A stretch of 37,583 nt of DNA from a virus. Shown piece after piece: positions 19,860 to 28,912 of the stretch (position 1 is the first letter of the stretch; each line of letters starts with the position of its first letter). The stretch is from positions 1 to 37,583 of the IMG/VR virus record IMGVR_UViG_3300043543_000547, one strand, 5' to 3'. Made by a program: the position numbers and the translations under genes. The notes under the pieces are model-generated. The model was not told the origin of the DNA. It saw only the letters and a list, made by a program, of their open reading frames with translations, and did not search any database.

Positions 19860-20418
19860 GGAGTTTGCCCTGAAGCCCTTGCCCGATGAGGTCAAGGGGT
19901 TGGTTCTTACCGCTCAGGGAACCCTAAGAACGGGAGGTTCTTCCTTTTACACGAAAGTCGTAGGGGAAGAAACCTTTACCATCTTTGACAACTCTCAGGA
20001 GGTCATTCTCCAGCGGGGCTGTCATTTCAAGGGAATTCCCCTTCTTTTTGAATACCGCTTTTTGCCCAATGAAGAGGTAAAAGAAAAACTCCCGCAGAAC
20101 TTTGAGACAGCGGTAGAAATCGGAAAGAAATCCGTAGCGAGCCAGAACACCTTTGCCTGGGCGTCTTTAGAAGACGGTCAGGCGGTTTTCAGATACTTCG
20201 TTCAGGGACATATCTTCTCTTACGCCTATCCGTCTCTGGAGGAGGCTTTGAAGAAGAAAACCCATTCCGACCTCCTTAAAGCCCTGGACGAGTTTCTGAG
20301 AGAGAAAATCTCGCCTTACGCAGAAGTAAACGGAGAGCAAATCCTTATGCTCGTAAAGAACTCCTTTGAAGACCTTGCACGGGAGGTGGGTTCCTTTGAA
20401 AGTGCTGAGAGAGTATGA
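19807..20418 (+). CDS. Hypothetical protein between terminase and portal
   Basis: A 203-residue alpha/beta protein with no recognised motif. The N-terminus is basic (MRKSRKPTSAKKLRDP) and the middle has strand-rich segments (EETFTIFDNSQEVILQRG). It overlaps terL by 53 bases and the next gene by 23. A role in packaging or head assembly is only suggested by position. Confidence 0.75.
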   Translation: MRKSRKPTSAKKLRDPFEEFALKPLPDEVKGLVLTAQGTLRTGGSSFYTKVVGEETFTIFDNSQEVILQRGCHFKGIPLLFEYRFLPNEEVKEKLPQNFETAVEIGKKSVASQNTFAWASLEDGQAVFRYFVQGHIFSYAYPSLEEALKKKTHSDLLKALDEFLREKISPYAEVNGEQILMLVKNSFEDLAREVGSFESAERV

Positions 20419-20683
20419 ATGCTTTCAGGGACATCGGTTTTTAGAGTTCTCTGCCTCCGAGAAAATGCCCTGCCCGAGATGTGGAGGGGCGGGAAGGAGG
20501 ATTTTCTCTCCTTTCAACACCACCCCTCCGTCTCACGCAAGGGAAAAGGAGTATTTCAAAGACCTCGTGCGATACGAAAAGAACACTCCCGAAGTGATAG
20601 AGGGTTTGAGGAAAGGCATCTACCGAGAAGTAACGTTCTACGACCAGTATGACCGAAAACTCCGTCATCATCCAAAGACTTAG
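20396..20683 (+). CDS. Small zinc-ribbon protein (FmdB-like)
   Basis: A 95-residue protein; TTG 20396 is chosen because GGGAGGTG at 20381-20388 has seven-base spacing. The start MKVLREYECF followed by CPRCGG and an RRIFSPF segment resembles FmdB-type zinc ribbons that phages often carry beside terminase and portal genes, though the first Cys pair is replaced by Cys9 and His13. The remainder is charged helix. Its end overlaps the portal gene by 35 bases. Confidence 0.65.
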   Translation: MKVLREYECFQGHRFLEFSASEKMPCPRCGGAGRRIFSPFNTTPPSHAREKEYFKDLVRYEKNTPEVIEGLRKGIYREVTFYDQYDRKLRHHPKT

Positions 20684-22277
20684 AGACGCCAGCGAGAACT
20701 TCCAGATAAAGCACCAGATTTATTCCTGGAGGTTATCGCTCTTAGGCGACTATACGAGAATGGGCGGGAAGGAGATAAAAACCACCCCTTCCAGGCTTTC
20801 CCAGATACTCAAGCAGACGGATGCTTTCCCCGACGTTCAGGTCATTGCGGTAAGGGAAGGGGATGCGAACCATCTCTATACCTGGCTTCTCAATCTTGCG
20901 GAGACCATCACTTTTTCCATCCCTGGATTTTCCTTTCCCGATTTGGGAGATGAAGCCCTGGAACTTTTCAGGGACGAATATATCAGGCGGAGGGTGTTTA
21001 CGGATGAGCGGGTTCTTTCGGATTTGGTAAGAGCCATCCTTGCCTTTTCCACGGATGGGGTGGCGTTCTTTAAAGTCTTTCCCTTTGAGGGGAAACCTAC
21101 CCTCAGATGGGTAGACACTCTCTACGCCCTCTGGGACGTCAAGTCCCCGTCATTCCATACCGTCAGGTTCTTTGCAGAGCAGGTAAGACTGGTAGCCTCG
21201 GAAGCGGAGAAGTGGATTGGCTCGGAAAACGTCGCCAAAATCCTCACCAAAGGTTCCCGTGAAGGGGAAGCCATTGTTCGGTTTATAGAATACTGGGACG
21301 AAGAAACCGTTGCGTTCTGTGAAGAAGGAACCTTTGAGGTCTTAGCGAAATACGACAACGGAATGGGCTTCATCCCTTACCTCGCTATGACCGCTCCTAT
21401 TCCTCCTTCTTGTTTTATGCCTTATCCTCCCATCATCAGTGCACTGGGAACGCAGGTTCTTCTTACCGAGCACGGGAAAACCCTTGTCAACAACATCAAG
21501 AGTGCAAGGACGAGAATGCTGGCGGATACCTCCAAACTCTCGGACGAGACGATAGAGTATCTACTGGATAACCCTCACGAGGTTCCCTTTATCAAAACTC
21601 AGGAGGGAACGGGGATTGAGAACGCTGTCGGGTTTGTCGGAGGAGCGGGGATTTCTCAGGCAGACATTTACCTCTATCAGACTGCGGTTCAGGAAATCGT
21701 AAGGCATTTGAGGGTTAACCCCTTCCAGGCAGGGGCACCGATAAACCCGAGATTTGCTACCGAAGCGATGCTGATTGGGAAGGTCTCAGGTCTTTACGAG
21801 AAAGTTCTCGGTTCTTTGTGGGAAAGGACTTTGGGGAAAATCGGGAGATACATCATAAGAGTTGGTTTTGTTTATGATGTCCAGCCCTTCCCCTATCGCT
21901 ATAAAGGGATTTTCAAAATCCTCAACGTGGAAACTCCCATTCAACCTCTCCTTGAGCAGGATGTAGAATGCGTGGCGAAGGTGTCTCTCTTTGAAAGCAC
22001 TCAGGAAACCCTGATGAAGGTCAACACTCTCCTTGGGGTTCTTCAATTTCCAGGGGTTTTGCAGAGATACCCCAAACTCTTAGATGTTGCAGTTCAAATG
22101 CTTGCCCGTGCTCTTGAGATAAAGGAAGACTTAACTCCCGTAAGTGAGCCCATAATGCCCGAACAGGGTATAATGCCGATAGGAGGTAAAACAAGTGCAA
22201 CCAGACAGCCTGAACCTGAACCCGAACCAGAACCAGGACTTGAGCCAGAGTTCGGACTCCCAACCCCAACCCTCTGA
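20649..22277 (+). CDS. Portal protein
   Basis: A 542-residue protein in the canonical place after terL and before the capsid. The N-terminal segment carries DANHLYTWLLNLAETI and the stem/wing region is long and helical. A segment such as VNPFQAGAPINPRFATEAMLIGKV-SGLYEKVL is typical of portal clip-adjacent helices. The C-terminus ends in a Pro-Glu repeat (QPEPEPEPEPGLEPEF) whose DNA overlaps the start of the next gene. As a dodecamer it forms the DNA channel and docks the terminase and the tail adaptor. Identification rests on position, size and general sequence character. Confidence 0.85.
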   Translation: MTENSVIIQRLRDASENFQIKHQIYSWRLSLLGDYTRMGGKEIKTTPSRLSQILKQTDAFPDVQVIAVREGDANHLYTWLLNLAETITFSIPGFSFPDLGDEALELFRDEYIRRRVFTDERVLSDLVRAILAFSTDGVAFFKVFPFEGKPTLRWVDTLYALWDVKSPSFHTVRFFAEQVRLVASEAEKWIGSENVAKILTKGSREGEAIVRFIEYWDEETVAFCEEGTFEVLAKYDNGMGFIPYLAMTAPIPPSCFMPYPPIISALGTQVLLTEHGKTLVNNIKSARTRMLADTSKLSDETIEYLLDNPHEVPFIKTQEGTGIENAVGFVGGAGISQADIYLYQTAVQEIVRHLRVNPFQAGAPINPRFATEAMLIGKVSGLYEKVLGSLWERTLGKIGRYIIRVGFVYDVQPFPYRYKGIFKILNVETPIQPLLEQDVECVAKVSLFESTQETLMKVNTLLGVLQFPGVLQRYPKLLDVAVQMLARALEIKEDLTPVSEPIMPEQGIMPIGGKTSATRQPEPEPEPEPGLEPEFGLPTPTL

Positions 22278-22965
22278 GGAACTGGACGAACTCCTGGATA
22301 AAGCGGACAAACTGGAAGAAACTCCATCGCAGGAAGTAGACTACACAAAAAATCCCGAAGCCTTAGGACAGGACATCATCACCCTTATCTCCCGTGGAGA
22401 GGAAGGCATAAGGGTTCTGGAAAACTGGATAAATCAGATAAAAACCCAGATGGGGATTTCCAGGACGGAACCTGAAGGGGCTTCTGGGTTCATTCGGTTC
22501 CCTGACAGAGACGCAATGACCGAAAACGAAGAGTATCTGGAGAAAGTCCTCAACCAGATAGTAGCGGAAATAAGGAGCATCCGAAACACCTCCACGGTTC
22601 AGGGAACGTCCACAGACGCTCTTTACGAAACAGCGGAAGAACTCCTTCCTAAGGCACGGGAACTTCCTGGACTTGAAGACCTGACGCTAACGCAGGTTGT
22701 CAGGGCTTTGCGGAAGTATCCCAACGCAGAGAGCCCTCTCCTTGCGGTGGTAAAGGCTTACAAGAGCAAGATACTTGCTTCCAGGGGCAGGACTCCCATT
22801 ACGGGGCTTCCCTCCCGCTCGGAGGGTAAGAGGGTTCCTTTTACTTCCGAAAATCTCCCTCGTGGTGGAGAACTCGCCGAACTCCTGGAAGAAAATCCTG
22901 CCCTTATTCCGCACGTTCAGAAACTCATCCAGGAGGGGGCTTTCAAGCCAAAACCGAAGTCCTGA
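22195..22965 (+). CDS. Scaffold-like head assembly protein
   Basis: A 256-residue protein starting with GTG at 22195, seven bases after AGGAGGT. The N-terminal 50 residues are Asn/Gln/Asp/Ser-rich and disordered (LNPNQNQDLSQSSDSQ), then acidic helices (LDELLDKADKLEE, EYLEKVLNQIVAEIRSI) and a basic C-terminal tail (GAFKPKPKS). Location between portal and capsid, with an acidic helical body and basic end, is the hallmark of a scaffolding protein. The first 83 bases overlap the portal gene in another frame. Confidence 0.75.
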   Translation: MQPDSLNLNPNQNQDLSQSSDSQPQPSEELDELLDKADKLEETPSQEVDYTKNPEALGQDIITLISRGEEGIRVLENWINQIKTQMGISRTEPEGASGFIRFPDRDAMTENEEYLEKVLNQIVAEIRSIRNTSTVQGTSTDALYETAEELLPKARELPGLEDLTLTQVVRALRKYPNAESPLLAVVKAYKSKILASRGRTPITGLPSRSEGKRVPFTSENLPRGGELAELLEENPALIPHVQKLIQEGAFKPKPKS

Positions 22966-22991
22966 AACTTTTTCCTGTCTTCCGACGTCTA
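22962..22991 (+). promoter_or_regulatory. Putative late promoter P2 (capsid)
   Basis: CTGAAAC (22962-22968), 16 bases, ACGTCTA (22985-22991). The first box overlaps the stop of the scaffold gene. It lies 94 bases before the capsid ATG, leaving room for the large hairpin at 22999-23069 in the leader. Confidence 0.65.
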
Positions 22992-22998
22992 TAGAAGC

Positions 22999-23069
22999 GT
23001 AAGGCACAGGTAGCACAGGCTTCGGGCGGTTTGTCCTCCTTTCACGCCTGCTTTCGCCTGTGCCCTTAC
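22999..23069 (+). promoter_or_regulatory. Large hairpin in the capsid mRNA leader
   Basis: GTAAGGCACAGG (22999-23010) pairs with CCTGTGCCCTTAC (23057-23069) with one bulged C, enclosing ~46 bases that include a small CGGGCGG/CCTCC-rich part. It is followed by ACTTTTTGAGGTGAG and the capsid ATG at 23086. It may be a partial terminator or, given the promoter just upstream, a 5' stabilising structure for the most abundant mRNA (inference). Confidence 0.6.
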
Positions 23070-23085
23070 TTTTTGAGGTGAGAGT

Positions 23086-24156
23086 ATGCCGATTGGTGGA
23101 AACTACGATGCCATTACGACTCTTGCGATAGAGAGTCTTGTCCAGGGTGTAGACTGGGCAAGGCTCACCGCTCGCACGCATCCCCTCCTGTGCAAACTCA
23201 TCATTGACGGGAGGGTGAATACGGGATTTGACATCGTCTCCTCTCCCACAGCGGGAACGAAGGCGGTTGGGGTTTTGAGAACGGAGACGCTTCCCGTCTA
23301 TCGGAGAAGTAGAGATACCCTCTATAACCCCATTCCCCTTACGCCTTTCCCTGCTTCCGCTCTCAAGATGTGGGAATACAACTTCGTGGGGCTTACGGGG
23401 AACTATGTCATTGACCCCTGGCAGACCCAGGTGTGGGAGAAACAGAAAAGACCTGGAATTGGAAGGTCGTTTTCGGATATCTCTCTGGAAATGCTCACGG
23501 AGGAGTTTTATAACCAACTGGAGGCAGACATCGCTTCAGACAGTCCTGGTGGGGCGGACAGACTGATGGGGTTTTATTACATCCTCCCCACTACCGACCC
23601 TGCGACGAGCACGAACAACGTCGGAAACATCGGGGCTTACAATGCCCTTACAGGTTCGCTGGCAAACTGGCGACCGATTTATCGCAACTACAACGCCTCC
23701 CTTTCGCCTGCAACCATCCTGGAGGGTCTTTCTCAAGCGACCCTCCAGCCAGTTTCCAAGACCTGGAAGGAACAACGGGCTGACCTCGTTCTCGTTCCAG
23801 AAACCGCTACGGGCGGGAAGTTCCTTTACTCCAGACTTCTCAACACCCTCGGCGGTCAGCAGAGATATATTGAGGACACACGAATGGTGGAGTATGCTGG
23901 ATGGAATAACATCCGCATCGGTGGAGCCTTAGTAACGGAGTTCCGAAACCCGCCTGATAACGTTCCTGGCTCCAACACCACCGTCTACTTCCTTAACTCC
24001 AACTGGTGGATTTTCGGTAGAAACACCGATGCTCCTCAACTTCAGGAGCCTTTAAGAGTCCCTGGAACTCCCATTCGGGAATTCCTCTATCTCTGGATAC
24101 TTGTCTTCGGGTGTGCGTTCCCTGGAAGACAGGTTATCTATGCTAACGTAACGTAA
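23086..24156 (+). CDS. Major capsid protein, HK97-fold candidate
   Basis: A 356-residue protein with GAGGTGA before the ATG. Beta-rich and neutral, with no Cys-rich or catalytic motif. Size, place after the scaffold and dedicated promoter plus leader hairpin all fit the major capsid protein. The residues ETLPVYRRSRDTLYN and later VLVPETATGGKFLYSRLL look like E-loop and A-domain segments, but the HK97 fold cannot be proven by eye. Confidence 0.8.
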   Translation: MPIGGNYDAITTLAIESLVQGVDWARLTARTHPLLCKLIIDGRVNTGFDIVSSPTAGTKAVGVLRTETLPVYRRSRDTLYNPIPLTPFPASALKMWEYNFVGLTGNYVIDPWQTQVWEKQKRPGIGRSFSDISLEMLTEEFYNQLEADIASDSPGGADRLMGFYYILPTTDPATSTNNVGNIGAYNALTGSLANWRPIYRNYNASLSPATILEGLSQATLQPVSKTWKEQRADLVLVPETATGGKFLYSRLLNTLGGQQRYIEDTRMVEYAGWNNIRIGGALVTEFRNPPDNVPGSNTTVYFLNSNWWIFGRNTDAPQLQEPLRVPGTPIREFLYLWILVFGCAFPGRQVIYANVT

Positions 24157-24168
24157 GGAGGTTCATCT

Positions 24169-24921
24169 ATGGCATTTGCGGGTTCTATCAAACTCGTCTC
24201 GGAAGGAGCAAGGTTCCTTGCTCCCTTCATAGACCCTCAAGCGTGGCTTTTAGGAAGGATAACCAGGGTTGGTTACATCCCTGGACTTCCTATCGCCCAG
24301 GATGAGGCAACCGCAGGTATCGGGATGTTCCTTGTAACTGACGACCTGAACGGCACCAATGCAGGGGACGTTTCCATCGTAAATGCGGTTCCTCCTCCTC
24401 TTAGACTGACAACAGGAGCCAACAATAACGATACTATCCAGTGTTTTGCGGGTGATGGTCAGGGAAGAAGGATTTCTCCCTTTGCCCTTACCGCTAACGA
24501 TGAACTCGCTTTCATTGTTGAGTTTACGAGGGATAGTAACGTCTCTACGGTTCTTATAGGCTTTGGAACTGCAGGGGGAGGAGATATCGTGGGCACTCCT
24601 CCTTCCAACGCCATTGCTCTCAGGCTCAAAAACGGAGACAACAACGTCTACCTTGTCCTGAGAAAGACAGGAACGGAGACGGAGGAGAACACGGGATTTA
24701 CCCTCACTCCAGGGGAGTTCAAGACCTTCTGTCTTAGAGCCAGCAGAAGCAGGGTTCTCCTTATGGACGTATCCCAGCCTGGGTTTCCTTATGCTATGGT
24801 AAACCTTGCGAACCTCCCCGATGCGAACTCGTTCCTTGGGTTCTTTGCGGGCATCAAGACCAACTCTGCCTTTGCAAGGCAACTGGATTTGCGTATCTGG
24901 CAAGCCTTCCAGGCGAGGTAA
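24169..24921 (+). CDS. Structural protein with beta-sandwich character
   Basis: A 250-residue protein, AAGGAGG before the ATG. It is almost entirely predicted beta (ITRVGYIPGL, AIALRLKNGDNNVYLVLRKTG, VLLMDVSQPG), with short loops rich in Gly, Asn and Thr, resembling lectin-like jelly-rolls. Directly downstream of the capsid gene, it is likely a head decoration or appendage protein. Confidence 0.7.
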   Translation: MAFAGSIKLVSEGARFLAPFIDPQAWLLGRITRVGYIPGLPIAQDEATAGIGMFLVTDDLNGTNAGDVSIVNAVPPPLRLTTGANNNDTIQCFAGDGQGRRISPFALTANDELAFIVEFTRDSNVSTVLIGFGTAGGGDIVGTPPSNAIALRLKNGDNNVYLVLRKTGTETEENTGFTLTPGEFKTFCLRASRSRVLLMDVSQPGFPYAMVNLANLPDANSFLGFFAGIKTNSAFARQLDLRIWQAFQAR

Positions 24922-24926
24922 AGTGA

Positions 24927-25283
24927 ATGCCCGAACTCACCTACACCGTTAAAACGGTAACTCTGGATGAGCAAAAAGTCGCTTTCAGTGGCGTCGGCAC
25001 CTCCTACTACGGGGTGGCGGGTAACGGTGTTGCGAACAAACAGTCCATCAACAGCCTCCTGGGTGTAGCCCGCCACCCCCAACGTCAGGCTCTAAAAATC
25101 ACCAACCAGAAATCCTCTGCGGTGGATGTGAAGGTGGGGCTTTCCGATGCTTCTTCCGAAGACCACGCCATTGCTATCATCCCTCCAGGAGGAACGGAAT
25201 ACTTCCCTGTAAGGGCTGATGTTGACCTATACATCTGGGGTGCTGGGGGAACTCCCAATTTCTCCATTGTGGAGTTCTTTTAG
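24927..25283 (+). CDS. Small beta-rich structural protein
   Basis: A 118-residue protein starting six bases after the previous stop. Beta strands throughout (LTYTVKTVTLDEQKVAFSG, SAVDVKVGLSD, EYFPVRADVDLYIWGAGG). The pattern of a strand pair ending in 'ADVDLYIWG' is common in phage decoration proteins. It may be a capsid-stabilising or fibre-tip protein. No family assigned. Confidence 0.7.
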   Translation: MPELTYTVKTVTLDEQKVAFSGVGTSYYGVAGNGVANKQSINSLLGVARHPQRQALKITNQKSSAVDVKVGLSDASSEDHAIAIIPPGGTEYFPVRADVDLYIWGAGGTPNFSIVEFF

Positions 25284-25844
25284 ATGCTCAAGATTTTCAA
25301 GGAAACGAAGGTGGCAAGAATTGCAAGTCAATCCCCTGATATGCCTCCGTCGGGTTACGTAACCTGGTCAAACGTAAACAACATCCTTGCAAGGGATAAC
25401 ACCTCTGCTACCGCAAACGTTACGAGCACAACGCCCAACACAGTGTTCCTGGAGGCGAGGGATTTCGGGTTTTCTTTACCTCCTGGTGCCATTGTTCTTT
25501 CTGTTTCCTTTACCGTAAGGAAGCGAAAGACCTCTATGCTTAACACCGTTACTGACCTGCAAGTCTACTTTATCAACCAGGGAACCTGGGAGACGGGAAC
25601 CAACTATGCTCAGTCATCTAACTGGAACTCATTCCTTTCGGATGTCTCTTATGATGTCGGAAGGAGGAGTAAGGAGACGGTAGAGCACCCCTTTACAGGA
25701 CTTGCCTTTTCTGGAACTTTGAAGACAGGAACTTCTGACACTCTGGAAGTGGATGTTATAGAAGAGACGGTCGTTTACGGGGTTAAAGGAGGAAATCCCG
25801 TTCCTGGAATAAAGAAATTCAAAAACCTGAGGATGGGGATATGA
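25284..25844 (+). CDS. Beta-sandwich appendage protein
   Basis: A 186-residue protein whose ATG directly abuts the previous stop. A single domain: TWSNVNNILARDNTSATANV, then LEARDFGFSLPPGAIVLSVSF and VRKRK. This W-x-N-x-x-N...L-x-x-x-(D/N)FGF-x-x-P-x-GA-I pattern is a recurrent phage tail/appendage beta-sandwich. It overlaps the next gene by four bases (ATGA). Confidence 0.7.
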   Translation: MLKIFKETKVARIASQSPDMPPSGYVTWSNVNNILARDNTSATANVTSTTPNTVFLEARDFGFSLPPGAIVLSVSFTVRKRKTSMLNTVTDLQVYFINQGTWETGTNYAQSSNWNSFLSDVSYDVGRRSKETVEHPFTGLAFSGTLKTGTSDTLEVDVIEETVVYGVKGGNPVPGIKKFKNLRMGI

Positions 25845-26488
25845 CCTTTGGAGAATTCAGAGATGACCTCGTTATCCCTTACGCCAAACAGCGGGGAGTG
25901 TCTTTCGTAGATACATCGGACACTCCAAAACTCAACAAAGTCCTCAAACTCGCCATTGAGGAGTTTTCCCGCTGGACTTACGCCTTCTACGAACCAGGGC
26001 AGTCCTTGAGTATTATGTCTGGGACGGATATTTACTCCATCCATCCTATCTTTGAACCGAAGGAAGTTTTCGTGAAAGGCTCAAGACTAAGAAAACAAGG
26101 CTCGGTGGTAAGGTTTTCTAAACTCCATCCTTCTCCTCAAAGTGGAACCCCGACCGAGTGGTTTAAGTTTCCAGGGGACAAAATCAAACTGTTCCCTGTG
26201 CCTGATACTAACATTTCGGGAACGGACACTTTCGTAGAGGGCTATCGGGTTCACCAGGCTATTGCAGACGACGATACGGTTCTGGAGTTCCCTGACAGAG
26301 CGGTGTTTCTCCTCTCTGGCTGGTGTGCGATTTATCTCTCCAAACCCGTTCAAACGGGAACCTCGGCGTTCCAGCAACTTATGATAAGGGACAAAATACT
26401 GGCAGACGAACTGAGAAGGTATAGGGCAGAGAACCTTTCTTTCTCCCTCTCTTATCCTAAAGACTTCAGGCAGGTGTATACTGTCTGA
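25841..26488 (+). CDS. Head-tail adaptor (connector) protein
   Basis: A 215-residue protein. N-terminal helices (KLNKVLKLAIEEFSRWTYAF) are followed by GTPTEWFKFPGDKIKLFPVPD and a strand-turn-strand, then a C-terminal helix bundle (FLLSGWCAIYLSK, QQLMIRDKILADELRRYR). The GTP-x-W...I-x-L-x-P-x-P layout is characteristic of podovirus/siphovirus adaptors that sit under the portal (P22 gp4, T7 gp11-like). It precedes the nozzle-like protein, as in podoviruses. Confidence 0.75.
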   Translation: MTFGEFRDDLVIPYAKQRGVSFVDTSDTPKLNKVLKLAIEEFSRWTYAFYEPGQSLSIMSGTDIYSIHPIFEPKEVFVKGSRLRKQGSVVRFSKLHPSPQSGTPTEWFKFPGDKIKLFPVPDTNISGTDTFVEGYRVHQAIADDDTVLEFPDRAVFLLSGWCAIYLSKPVQTGTSAFQQLMIRDKILADELRRYRAENLSFSLSYPKDFRQVYTV

Positions 26489-26494
26489 TGGGTT

Positions 26495-28912
26495 ATGATA
26501 AGGCTACCCATCACGGGACTTTCCAATCGGAAATCCGAACTGGAAGCGGGGATGGTGCTCTACGATGGAAGGAACGTAGACGTCTCCGATAACTCCATCG
26601 TTCCCATCAAGGGCTACACCCGTGAAGTTGCGGAAACTCCTGGAAGCGTTCTCCTGGGAGTTTCTCCGCTTCTAAGATGGAAAACCCATAAGTATTACCT
26701 TCTGGTAAGGAAAAACCCAGGAGACACTAAGGCTTCCCTTTACAAGTATTTCCCTGACACCCAGACTCTTACTCCCGTTATCACCAATGCTTTAGACCCT
26801 TCCGATTTCTTCTTTGTGCAATACGCTGATAAGTGCTTTGCGGTAAACGAAAAGGAGGGTTTGAGAATGCACACTATTGGAGAGAACGATTTCCAGTTCG
26901 GTCAAGTTCTGGACGCTCCTGCTCATCCCGAACTGATGAGGTTCTCCGATGGCATATTCAGACAGGGAACGGACGCTAACCAGTCCCTCAAAACTCCTCT
27001 CGTTAATGCTGAGAAAATCTATTCGGGAGAATGGGGAGGAAGAACGGGTGTTACCTTTACGGTGGTAGACGACTGGAGATTTGATATTTCTATGGGAAGC
27101 CCTTCAAGGACGGTTGACCGAAATGCCCTTCTTCGGTATTCCGTTACTTTCAGACTTGCTACTCCCATAAACCTCTCCAGAAGCGACGTCTTTCACGTCG
27201 GTATAAGGGCACCGCACGATAGGTTCTCTATCCCCGATGAGGGAAGCGGGTTTTCGGGGATAAGGCTGGAACTTATCACTGTAGCGGGGGAAGTCCTTGA
27301 GCCCATAAGGGACATTCAGCGATACCCAGGAACAAGATGGGATGCTTATCGGAGATTTTACTTCTTCACTCCAGGAACGAGAGGGGATAGAGTTTCCATC
27401 AAGGAAATCAAGATATCCTGGGAACTCTTGGCGGTCTATCTTACAGGCATTCAGCCCACCCACCAAACTCGCCTTACCTTTATGGTAGGGGATGTATGGT
27501 TAGCGTCATCCGTCATCACCACACCGTTCCCTTCCGACCCTCCACGTGTGAGGCTAAAATATCAACTGGCTTACAAGAGATTTACCTCGTCTTTGCCTTC
27601 GTCAGAATTTGAAAGCCATCTCGTTCCTGTTCACATCCTTGGTTCTTATCTCAAAATAACGGTGAAAAAACCGCAGGACTGGACTTCTCCCGTTATCCCT
27701 CAAGTAGGGGATGAGTGTTCGCTCTTAAGAGACAGGAGAGTCATAGAAACTCTGGAATACACCGCATCGGGCTGGGTTCTTAAAGGGACGTCCACGGGAA
27801 GACAGGATGTAAACGGGAACTTGCTGTTTGAAGACCACAATGCGGTCTTTGACCTCCCTTTTCTTCCCTCCTTTGAGGCTCCTTTTTTGCCGTCAGATAT
27901 AAAACCTTCCTCCATTGGACTTTTCAGGGCTTCCTTAGTCCTTGGAGTGGGAACCGATGTGTTTATATCACGACCTAACAAACCCCTGGAGTATGAAGGA
28001 CTCAATGAAGCCCCCGACCCGCTTGACCCTGGACAGGGACGGTCGTCCTTTGTCTCCGAAACGAGAGCGGAGCCCGTAACGGGAATTCTCGGTTCCAAGG
28101 CTCTTTATCTCCTTACCCCTTCACGGATTTACGTGATGTTCGGAGACTTCCCTGCTACCCTTTCCGTTCCTCAACCTGTAGATGTTCAGGGAGTCATAGG
28201 GAAACGTGCCTTCGCCCTTTTCAAAAACGGAATTGTGTTTGTCAACAAAACGGGTGTTTGGTTCAACGCCCTGGAAGAACTCTACGCTTACGATAAGGAA
28301 CGCAGGGACTTTTCCTCCTTAGAACTCACGCTTGATATCCCAAAATCCTTTGCAGAACTTGGAGTAACGGAAAAGGCTTTCGTCTTAGTCCAGGACGGAA
28401 ACCTTTATGTGTTTGAGCCAAAGACTTCCACGACGGAAGGGCTTGTCCTTTTTAGAAAAAACAACGCCTTTATGAGGCTCACCTTCCCTCACAGGTTTGT
28501 AATGGGCGTGGCGGACAGAGAGGAACCGATGAGGCTTTTTACCGAGGCAGGCGGGATTTATTCCTTTGGAACTTCCAGCGATTTCGCAGGAGTTTCCCTT
28601 GAGTGGTATTATAGAACAGGGCTTATCTCCTTTTCAGGAGACGGAAACGTTCCTGAGGTAAAAAGCAGAATGACCTTTATGGCACTAAGAAACACAGGTA
28701 ACGTGAGTGTAGAAGTGAGTTCTTACGACGGCAAGGAGGGAACCTACACGAAATCTTATGTCAAGTCTCCTGAGAGTTTTGCCCTTGAGGACTTTGAGCC
28801 AGGAATTCACCACGGAATTGGACATAGTGTAAAAATCTCTGGAACTTCCTCCTCTAAAGTAGAAGACGTTGTCTTCTTCTTAGAACCCATTGGAGGTGGA
28901 GAGTCGTTATGA
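26495..28912 (+). CDS. Tail nozzle-like (hub) protein
   Basis: An 805-residue beta-rich protein. It starts MIRLPITGLSNRKSELEAG and quickly reaches DGRNVDVSDNSIVPIKGY, a pattern shared by phage proteins that form the short-tail nozzle (T7 gp12, P22 gp10 type), where repeated strand blades form a propeller. Mid-protein segments such as AVNEKEGLRMHTI and VFINKTGVWFNALEELYAY fit propeller blades. There is no tail-tube or tape-measure gene in the window, so this would be the main tail component. There is no strong ribosome site before ATG 26495. Confidence 0.65.
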   Translation: MIRLPITGLSNRKSELEAGMVLYDGRNVDVSDNSIVPIKGYTREVAETPGSVLLGVSPLLRWKTHKYYLLVRKNPGDTKASLYKYFPDTQTLTPVITNALDPSDFFFVQYADKCFAVNEKEGLRMHTIGENDFQFGQVLDAPAHPELMRFSDGIFRQGTDANQSLKTPLVNAEKIYSGEWGGRTGVTFTVVDDWRFDISMGSPSRTVDRNALLRYSVTFRLATPINLSRSDVFHVGIRAPHDRFSIPDEGSGFSGIRLELITVAGEVLEPIRDIQRYPGTRWDAYRRFYFFTPGTRGDRVSIKEIKISWELLAVYLTGIQPTHQTRLTFMVGDVWLASSVITTPFPSDPPRVRLKYQLAYKRFTSSLPSSEFESHLVPVHILGSYLKITVKKPQDWTSPVIPQVGDECSLLRDRRVIETLEYTASGWVLKGTSTGRQDVNGNLLFEDHNAVFDLPFLPSFEAPFLPSDIKPSSIGLFRASLVLGVGTDVFISRPNKPLEYEGLNEAPDPLDPGQGRSSFVSETRAEPVTGILGSKALYLLTPSRIYVMFGDFPATLSVPQPVDVQGVIGKRAFALFKNGIVFVNKTGVWFNALEELYAYDKERRDFSSLELTLDIPKSFAELGVTEKAFVLVQDGNLYVFEPKTSTTEGLVLFRKNNAFMRLTFPHRFVMGVADREEPMRLFTEAGGIYSFGTSSDFAGVSLEWYYRTGLISFSGDGNVPEVKSRMTFMALRNTGNVSVEVSSYDGKEGTYTKSYVKSPESFALEDFEPGIHHGIGHSVKISGTSSSKVEDVVFFLEPIGGGESL

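Noticed and set aside
18822-19895. Long minus-strand open frame of 357 codons opposite the terminase gene
   Set aside because: The plus strand encodes a terminase with all ATPase and nuclease motifs in order. The antisense product has no motif and biased composition, so it is a shadow of the terminase codon pattern.
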